64,000 nucleotides of DNA from Xiphias gladius (taxonomy: Eukaryota > Chordata > Actinopteri > Istiophoriformes > Xiphiidae), in NCBI RefSeq assembly GCF_016859285.1, contig NC_053415.1, positions 12,210,501 through 12,274,500 on the forward strand. Direction: 5' to 3'. Numbering within the stretch: position 1 is the first letter of the stretch; the number at the start of each line of letters is the position of its first letter. A model generated the notes under the pieces. The model saw only the letters and a list, made by a program, of their open reading frames with translations, ran no database searches and was not told where the DNA came from. A program made the translations under genes and the position numbers. Below, piece after piece: positions 23,593 through 33,000 of the stretch.

Positions 23593-24297
23593 GTATTGTT
23601 AATAATAATAGTGTTTTTCATTGATAGAAAAACACCTTTATGTAAAGTTTGTGTGCCTGCCTGCTGTTATCTCTCTCTGTTTATGACTTTTCTTTAGTGC
23701 CAGTTTCTTGAGTGGTGAACAAAAAGCAATAGGGCATCATAAGAAATGACCTGAAATGCTTGATATGTGAGGTAAGTTTAGAAGGGAACTGATATACACA
23801 CAATTTGGAGCTTTGTGAATGATTTATGGCGACAGGTCCATAAAGATACACCTGCCGCTCTCAGAATTCAAATGATGGAACCCACATCAGTTTTTTTAAT
23901 AACTGTAGATGTGCACATATTTATTTCGTAACCGTCAGGCATTACACCCACACCAACACTAAAGCATCTAATTAAACCCAGCACTACGAGCAGCTATGGA
24001 GACCTCTTATTGACTCAATAATGGAGCTGATTTGATTCCAAATAAATTAGACGTAATTATCTTTCATGGTTGAAACAATAAAACTCTGCTGCATTGGTGT
24101 CTGCGGGGTAAACTGACTCATAAAAATACCAGAGATGGAAGACACATTTAGGGAATTTCCTGAAGTAAAAGTACATATACCTCTGTGTAGAAATACTCCG
24201 TTACAAGTAAAGGTTGTATAGCTATAAAGAAATATTTGAAAGTGACAAGTTATTGATTTACTGTAATATGACAGCAAAGGTTTAATGTCTTTTTAAC

Positions 24298-24592
24298 CAG
24301 TGGTTCCCCAGCCTGGGAATCAGGAACTCCCACGGGGTCACAAGATAAATCTGAGGGGTCACGAGATGGTTAACAAGACAGTGGAAACTTTTGTTCAGTT
24401 TTTGCTGGCTCCACGCATTTTTCTTCAAGAGTTTTAACTCATCAGAGCGCTAAAAACTATTAAAATTGCCCAAAATGACAAGGAAGAATCACTTTGTGAT
24501 CAAACTACTCGCTAACAACTTGTCACGAAGGGTTGTGATTGTGTAATACAAGGCTGTATTGGGTCACAAGATAAAAAGGATGGGAATCGGTG
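24298..24592. mobile_element. hAT-like non-autonomous element (degenerate)
   Basis: The left end CAGTGGTTCCCCAGCCTGGG is mirrored by a right end whose complement begins CACCGATTCCCATCC. Internal ggggtcacaagataaat and a second gggtcacaagataaa lie near each end. Flanking octamers tttttaac (24290-24297) and gtttgaac (24593-24600) match at six of eight positions, fitting an aged 8-bp target-site duplication. No transposase is present. I recognise the ends as a common teleost hAT-type repeat. Confidence 0.6.
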
Positions 24593-24600
24593 GTTTGAAC

Positions 24601-25059
24601 TCCAGCAACGAGCAATTTTCATCACCTTTTTATGATATACTTTTTGTCAAATCTTGGCCTGAGAGATCTAGTGGAGTCATTTTCCCCTTCAAAACGTGTT
24701 GGAGAAGAGGTAAAACTGCACAAAATAGAAATCCCGAGTAAGGTACAAATTCATCCAAACTGTGCTTAGGACGAGCACACGAGTCTGTCTACCTTGTTAC
24801 TTTCCACTGATGTAAAATATTCTTTGGACTGAGTCATTTCATAACACACAATTTTCACAGCATGGATGGGGCATGATTTGATAGCGGGACAGCTGAAGAG
24901 CGCACGTTTAGAATAAACCTTTGCATCCTAAGCATCATCATCATAATCAAACACACACACATATATATTCTTTCTTATCCCTTTAGTCATCTGGTGACTC
25001 CTAAGATTTTTCTTTGAGCATTTTACAGAACCTGACCCCCCCGTCCCTTTTCTAAGCCT
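24601..25059. other. Intergenic DNA upstream of the sulfatase
   Basis: No gene is recognised. Short AT-rich sequence contains a (CA)n/(TA) tract near 24950-24966. Confidence 0.5.
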
Positions 25060-25216
25060 TTTTTGAGCCTTTCTTTGTGCGCACTTACTCCGCGCAGGAA
25101 GGCGATGCGGCCGTCTGCGCTATAGATTCAGGGAGGCGGGCCCCGTGGCTTCGCAAGAGGGGCGGAAGTGCGACGTGACATCCTTGCAGTCTTGTGAATC
25201 AGTTCACTGTGCAGAC
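25060..25216 (+). promoter_or_regulatory. Putative sulfatase promoter and 5'UTR
   Basis: A CpG-rich island is set in AT-rich DNA directly before the start codon. Visible motifs are a GC box (gggaggcggg, 25131-25140), an ETS-type core (gcggaagtg, 25162-25170) and an adjoining CRE/E-box-like gacgtgac (25172-25179). No TATA box is seen. The layout fits a housekeeping-type promoter. Confidence 0.5.
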
Positions 25217-25221
25217 ATGAG
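25217..25221 (+). CDS. arsh: arsh exon 1: start codon only
   Basis: Only ATGAG is coding, followed by a perfect gtgagt donor. It joins in phase 2 to exon 2 to give [12 protein letters not shown]. The good Kozak context (gacATGA) and the promoter-like DNA before it support this start. An exon this short is the least certain part of the model. Confidence 0.65.
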
Positions 25222-27211
25222 GTGAGTTCCCGTGGTTTGCCTTTGCTTTTTTTAAGACGGTACATGCATCGTCTTCTACATCAAATGCAGTAAATTGTCC
25301 TGAATAAACTTAAAAAAAAAAAAAAAAATAGGACCTAAAACTACATGATGCGTCGATCTGTTAACGACGGTGTTGCATTCCTCTTGTAAGGTCCATGCTG
25401 CGATGTCAGACGACTTGTTGTCAGTCTATACTCAGTCAGCATTAGGTGCATTGGTCTCCCTCGTTAGCTCTAGTGCCGATTAGACACATTGTTGCTGACA
25501 CCCTGGCACAGATCACGGACTCGTGCCACAGTGGTAAACAAATGGGCCAAGTGACGACCTGTTTCCTCGTTGGCGTGTGATTTCACGCGATTAACTGTCA
25601 ACCGAGAGAGAGCACTTGGAAAAAAAATAAGTGAATATTGTTGCTGAGGGTCAGCTTTAATGGGACTGTATGAAGATGCACTTTGTAGAGGTCGCATGTG
25701 AGCAAAACCTGAGTAAGAACTGAGACAAATTTTAAAACCCAAGTGCAGTAAGTTGCGTTTTAAAGCAGCAGTAGTGATTATTTGACCATAATCAGTTATT
25801 CTTTGGATGAATTGTTTGGTATATACAGTGGCAAGAAAAAGTATGTGAACACTTTGGAATTTGTCTTCTGCATGAATTAATGAAGTTACAAGTATAGACA
25901 AACAGGATGTACTTCAGCTGATAACACACAAAAAATAATAATCTTTAGTGTCTTTATTGAACACACCAATTAAACAGTCCCAGCGCTGCTGGAAAAAGTG
26001 AGTGAAGCTTTGGATTTAGTTCAGGAGGAATAATAGAACATTCTTCTTTACAGAGCTGCTTCAGCCCAGCCGTTTTCTTCGGATGTCTGGTGTGAACGGA
26101 TCTCAGAGCTCATTCCACAGCATCTCTGTTGGGTTAGGGTCTGGGCTTAGCTTTGTTTGAAGTCGTTCTGTAGTAGATTTACTTTGATGTTTAGGATCAT
26201 TGTCCTGCTGCATCACCCACATTCTACTGAGCTTCAGCTGTCAGGCAGCCCCGCTGACATTATCCTGTAAGATTCGATGATAAACCTTGGAATTCGGTTT
26301 CCCCTAAACGTAATAATATCTAAACTTTGAGTTGACTTTCTTATCCTTTCCAGCTTTATGCAAACCAACAGATTTGTGTCAGTAGGTCCTCTGAGACCTC
26401 TTTTTTTGTGAGACATGGTTCACATCAGCAGATGCTTCTTGTGAATAGCAAACTCAAATGTTTGAGTGCTTGTTATAAGTCACCTCCAACCTGGTTTCAC
26501 TGCTTGGACTCCTGACTCCAGTTAGCTTTTGATGATGTCATTAGCCGAGGAGATCACATACTTTTCCCAACCTACACTGTGAATGTGTGAATGATGTCTT
26601 CAATATGGACAAGAACAATACAATGATTTGTGCGTTATTAGTTAAAATAGATTGTGTTTTTTCATAACTGTGATGTAGATCAATATCTGACCCCATTTTA
26701 AGACAAAATTATACATAAACGCAGATCACTCCAAAGGGTTCACTTACTTTTTCTGTCCGCTTTATGTCAGAAGACAGAGAAAACTGCCCATCACAATTTC
26801 CCCCAGTCCAAAGTGAGAAGTGCTGCCTTGTTCGACCAATCAGTTCACAGTAACAAAAGTAGAGAGCAAATTGTTGCATTTGAGAGGCTGGAATCCGAAA
26901 ATGTTATTTTTGTTTGGTAAATAAAGCAATAAATGTTCTGTTATTCGATCTATTTACTAATTATTTTAGCACGAGAGGGTTTATTTATTTTTCCCCTTCA
27001 GTCAAATTAAATTAAAATCACTTTTAATCTTCTACCTCAAGGTCCCCCCTGGTGGCACCTCTTCTTCTCTCCCTGCTCCTGGCAGCAGGAAGTAATGCCA
27101 CAGGGGAAGAGGTGGACAGGAGGCCCAACTTTGTCCTGATGATGGTGGACGACCTGGGTATCGGTGACGTAGGGTGCTATGGTAATGATACCATCAGGTA
27201 AGTCGTAACAA

Positions 27212-27257
<46 letters not shown>

Positions 27258-29984
27258 ACGCGCATCTCTTCCTCTGTTGCTCATATATTGTCTGCTCCTA
27301 CTCTGTTTATTGTCAGTCTTTAATTCTTCATTATTAAAAGGTTCTTCATCATCCCTTTTTGTTTATTGTGTCAGATGGATTCCACTCTGATGTGTTGATC
27401 AGATATTTTTTGTGCCTTTATTTCTTTATGTAGATGTCTTTTCTGTCTACATATATATTACACTGGCTCTGTCCCTGTAGGACACCTAACATAGACAGAC
27501 TGGCTTCTGACGGGGTGAAGCTGACTCAACACATTGCAGCTGCTCCTCTCTGCACCCCGAGCCGGGTGGCTTTCATGACAGGGCGTTATGCGCTCCGCTC
27601 AGGTAACAGGTAACAGATACTCTATCACAGTGCAACTAGGGGACGTCCTGTCACGTTTGTAAAGCGACATATTTTTTGTGTGTGTGTCAAAGACAGTATG
27701 ATCCGTGTTTGTGTATTCATTTTATTTCTGCATATGTGTGTGTCTGTTGAGTAGGAATGGGTAGCACAGGCCATGTGCAGGTGCTGTTGTTCCTCGGAGG
27801 TTCGGGGGGGCTTCCACCAAGTGAGAACACGTTCGCTAAGAGGCTGCAGCAGCGAGGATACACCACCGGCCTAGTGGGTGAGATAACATAATGGACATTT
27901 CAGCAGGTCAGATGTTCTCCATCATGAAGAGATTGAAGATGGGTCAATTGCGCTGCCGCAGTGGCACTTGCATATTTACACACAGCTATGCTTGTCTGCC
28001 CATGCTTGACTTTTCTTGATCTTCTGCCTGTGTGTATTTTTGAAAGGATGAAAAAACATTATTTTACGTAAGGAGGCAATTTGAAATGCAGTTGGGTACA
28101 TCGTCGTTTTCACACTTTACAAGTGTTGGCAGAAAATGTATGGTTTTGCACTTGGCAAACATTTTTTTTGTGCAAGTAAATAAGAGAAAGATGCTTGGGT
28201 GTATGTAAGAGCTATAACCATATCATTCTCCATTCATGTGACAAAGCTAAAGAATTTCATAGACGTCTTTCTATTTCTGGCTTATCCTTGCGTTCTTGTC
28301 CAATTTAAAAGAACCAACTTTTTGTAGCTGGAGGGAAACTGATTTTAAATAGGCTTTTGCAGCAGAAAAATATGTCTTAATTGTGTGTGTTGCTTTCTGA
28401 TGGCAATATTATTGAATTTAATGAACTGAAAATGGAGTACAATTTAAATGATGCCAACTTCTTTCAGTACGTACAGTTAAAGGTTTTACATGGCAAAGGG
28501 CATTGCACATAGCCGTAAAGACAGTGCTGATTAGAAAAAACTGCAAAGTAACCCTTTCCAAACTTTCACAACTCTTGCATGAATATAGAATCACAGTGGG
28601 AAAGAGACCTAGTAGTTTCTGTCACCACAGACCAGTGGGGAAACATATTGCAGCGTTCACATTATTAATTAAATAGTTTTAGGTGTAAAGTCATTCAAGT
28701 GAAGATTTCCTGGTAATCTTAAAGAATATTTAAATGGAACAAGCAGCCATACCTCTTTAGGGACAGAGTAGCTGTTTTACAGATACTTGGATACTCATCA
28801 GGTCATCTCTTAATATTTTATCAGTTAGATCACTTTTCAGTGGCTTGTATATCTGTCTTGTTTCCTTGTTTTTTTGTTTTTTGTTTGTTTGTTTATTTTC
28901 TCGTGCTGTGTCTGCTCTTTTCCTGTTCCTGTTGTCCTATTCATGTCTCTTGTCTGGGTTTTTGAGTCTAACACTCCATCTTTCTCTCTCCGTGTCTCTG
29001 CAGGTAAGTGGCACTTGGGTGTGAACTGTGAACACAGAGGGGATCACTGTCATCACCCGAACCAGCATGGCTTCAGCTACTTCTACGGCCTGCCGTTTAC
29101 CCTATTCAATGACTGTGTGCCTGGAGAGGGGAGTGATATCCTGGCAGGCCTCCAGCACACACTCCGAAATATGATCATTATTCTTGGAGTTGGACTTTTC
29201 ACACTGGTAAGGGTGATTGTGTGTCACTCCAGCTTTTATTTTCCTCTCCTTATACATGATCACATAAAGGGGCATCTGAAAAAGACACGTAGACAATATG
29301 GGGAAAAGATGACTGATCTCGAAAACAAAATTCAAAACAAAAAAACGAACAAAACCGAGAGATACATCTGGGTTGCCAGGCAATGAGGGGAAAAAAAAGT
29401 TGCTGTTCTGAAAAGCAAAATAACTAATGTGTAATCACTTAGCCATGTGCCACAGGGTTGGAAAAAAGATTGGGAACAGAAGCTTCAATTGTGAAGCTCA
29501 GTGGCGTCAGCCAGAAACCTGTTTTAGGGGAAAGCAAAGTTATGTCGAAACTGAAGTTTGGTGAGGTCCTGGCGATAGTAAGTAGGACAAATGGGAACCA
29601 GCTGTGCCACAGGTAGAGCAAGCAACAAAGCTTGAAACAAGCGTTTGTTCTAAAGAGGAAAAGTAAATGAGTACAAAATAATGAACGGCAATAATTTAGT
29701 GTGGCCTGCAGGGAGACAGAAGTCTATAAAGCTATTTTCATATCTAAATTTAGATACTGCACTGTATGTATGAACAAAGGACACAGTGTGCTTCTTGTTT
29801 CACGTGGTGAAAATAAGTAACTACTTTGGTAATGGTTCATCTAGAGGCAAAATCATGGAACTGCAACAGAATCCACCTCCAAGTAATGTTAAGTAATGTG
29901 AAGTGTCATGTTACATTACGCGTCAGGTGGAATACATTGAAACAGCTGTGTGTGTGTGTTTGTTTGTGTTTTTTTGTGTTTGTT

Positions 29985-30083
<99 letters not shown>

Positions 30084-33000
30084 AAACTTAAAAGAGCTCG
30101 AACACAAAGCAATGGATGAGTGGCAGAAACTACCGGCAGGTGCAAGAAGCTTCTAGATGGCTACAAGAAATGTTTAGAGGCTGTCATTGTTGCCAAAGGT
30201 TCTGCAACCAAATATTAGTGAAGGCTGCCAATAATTGTGTCTGGTGTAAATTTTGTGTTTGTATTTTTTCACTGTTATACAAGTTTTTTTTTTTTAAATT
30301 TTCTCTTGTTCAATATATTATGTAGGTAACTACATAATGAAGTCCAGTATAACAACACATATGCTGTGTGCTCAAAAATCACATTGGTATTCCTATGAAA
30401 AATGTCCTTGGTATTAAAAGAAAAAACACTAAAATTCAAAACCCTGTCAATGAGAAAATTGAGCTTATTTAGGGAGTTACCTGTCCATGTTTGAAATTTT
30501 TTTTTTTTTTGAAAGCAAAAGATTTTCACTATTAACATGCGACATTCCTGGATATTTCACTATCAGCAATGAAAGATTGGGATTGTATATTGAGAAGCAA
30601 CCCACATTACCATATAACACCATTGATTTTTGTAGTATTATTTCTTACCTTTTGTATGTTACAACTGTTATACAAACTATATATTTTTTTATTATCTTTT
30701 CGGCATTTTAAATGTAGTAAATTCACAGAATTCAAATTTTGTGAAAATCTGTACAATTACTGTCTAGCAGACCCACATCACAGGCAGTTACATATAAATA
30801 TGAGGTTGTGTATTTTATGGCAGCAGTTTCATTTTGTGTGTGGATGTGTTATGTAATTTCAGGCGTGTGTCCGTGTGTGTGGCCTCCTTGAAGTCAGCCT
30901 GTGGCTCCTGGTAGCACTTTTCTTTCTCACTATCCTGGCAACCGCTGTGTGGTATGTGCCCTTTAAACTCCTGCCAACCTGGAACTGCATCATCATGAGG
31001 AACCAAGAAGTGATCGAACAGCCGATGACAGTGGAGACGCTGCCCCAGAGGTTGCTGGGAGAAGCCCAAAATTTCATAAAGAAGTAGGAATGCACAAGCA
31101 AAATAACACATTTGTTTCTTTGAACAAATATTCTGAAAAGAAAATGGCATCACAACTGTAAACTACTCTGTGCAGCCTTGTGTTTGCGCTCGGATCAGAG
31201 TAGTTTAATATTTCACACATATCTGTGGTGATTACTGTTTGACTAGTATTGCCCAGATGACAGAGAAATCATTAATCCCCAACAGTATTCATGATTTTCA
31301 GTTTCTATGGTGAGAAAAGAAGAATAAGTTTGGAGTTAGTCTATACTTTTCTTACTGTTTCCAAATTCCATGAAAAGACCAATACTAACACTGTGTTAGT
31401 CTATCTTTCAATATTTTCAGATTTCTTTAGCCTGCTTGTGGCACTTGTGGCCTGTTTGTTTCAACTGAAGACATAAATCTTGAAAAATAAAACGCTATAT
31501 TGTTTCATTTCTAAATCATTTCCTAAAACACCTGGGCATTGTACTATTTTTGGCTGCAGATGTATAAACGTGTGGTCAGCTAGCGAGTGTTTACACTACC
31601 AGGACAGTGTATGTGGGATTGACTCAAAATAATCTACAGTGCCTCTGTTCATTAAGTGCCCATGTGCAACATGTCAGTATGTGGCTCGTTGACGACACGC
31701 TGTCTGTAGGACTGACTGACAATAAGAAAAATACAGCATTGCCTTATCCTTTACATCTTCCTCCACAGGAATGTTGATAGTCCATTCCTCCTGTTCTTCT
31801 CATTGGCCCATATCCACACGCCACTCTTCAAAACCCCTGCCTTTGCTGGCAAAAGTAACCATGGTCGCTACGGTGACAACCTAGAAGAAGTGGACTGGAT
31901 CATCGGTGAGCCAGGACTGTAAAGGGAATGGGTTAATACTAGCATACATTGTTAAATATCATATAGTGGCCGATAGTGTTGGTTTGAGGGCAGTTAACTG
32001 TTGCAGTTGGCAGCCAACTATGGAGAAGCACTCAGGTGTTGACATGGCATCTTCAGTGGCGCCCCCTATGTTTCTTTTTCAAATGCTGATAAACCTTCCA
32101 ATCTTCTTTCAGTTGTGCCTCCACATACAGCGGTTAGATAATCTGCTGAAATTGTTTGCTTGTTTACACCCAGTCTGATTTTTGTCTCTTGTATTACCTT
32201 ACCAAGTATCTCTAATGCTACATTAATGTGTTTTCTAGGTAAATTGACAGAGACGGTGGACTCCCTCGGACTAGCCAACAATACTCTGATGTACTTTACA
32301 TCCGACCATGGTGGACACCTAGAAGATGCTGACTCAATAACCGGCCAGAAAGGAGGCTGGAACAGCATCTATAAAGGTAGATGATGTCTTCAACTTTTTT
32401 TTATCCAAAGGCACAGCAATTTTTGCTGTATTTTATAGCAAGCATTCAGGTGATTCCCTGGTATTTGAAATCAAAACTGTATGTATTTGTCGATGCATTT
32501 GTTGCAGAAAAGATATTTGTGTTGTGTAATTTCTCTGAATTTCTCACTTCTAGGAGGGAAGGCTATGGGGGGCTGGGAGGGTGGGATAAGAGTACCTGGT
32601 ATTTTCCGCTGGCCTGGCAGATTGGCAGCTGGGAGAGTAGTAGACGAACCCACTAGTCTTATGGACCTGTACCCTACGCTGAAGTATTTAGCAAAGGACA
32701 CGCAACCAGACAGGTAGAGACTGGCTGATATGTGTACTTTCATTGTATTGTGTGTATTCTCGTTCACTAAGTCTTATTTGTTTCTACAGATTTCTGTGGG
32801 AAAGGTTGAAAAGCTTCTGTTCAGTATTTGACAATGGGCCGCCAAACCATAATACAGTGTTACAAAAACAGTGGAGAAAAGACCATACAATTACTCTAAA
32901 CTTGAGCATAATAATTCAAGTGTTTTGAAGGCAGATGATTGCAGTTTTTGATCCAAAAGTAGCTCATTTTCTGTAAACAACCATGTCTTTTGTTTTGGAG

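Larger units (their letters stand above)
20155..24289. other. cd99 3'UTR and intergenic DNA
   Basis: Candidate polyadenylation hexamers for cd99 are ATTAAA at 20573-20578, AATAAA at 21180-21185 and AATAAA at 22679-22684; which is used cannot be told. The stretch carries microsatellites (20294-20372, 23450-23590) and a poly-A run near 21992-22013. No gene is recognised; in mammals XG and GYG2 lie in this interval. Confidence 0.5.
25222..27041 (+). other. arsh intron 1
   Basis: This intron hosts a degenerate Tc1-like element at 25824-26764. A 143-codon minus-strand open frame at 25470-25901 has no recognisable domain and runs into the transposon end, so I do not treat it as a gene. Confidence 0.6.

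Noticed and set aside
25470..25901. 143-codon minus-strand open frame
   Set aside because: It has no family resemblance, overlaps the end of a Tc1-like element and lies in a sulfatase intron. Its length is within chance for this composition.
29906..30145. Poly-His/Thr and poly-Cys/Val open frames
   Set aside because: They are translations of a (TG)n microsatellite. The same applies to frames at 4426-4691, 17245-17497, 18308-18496 and 44822-45162.
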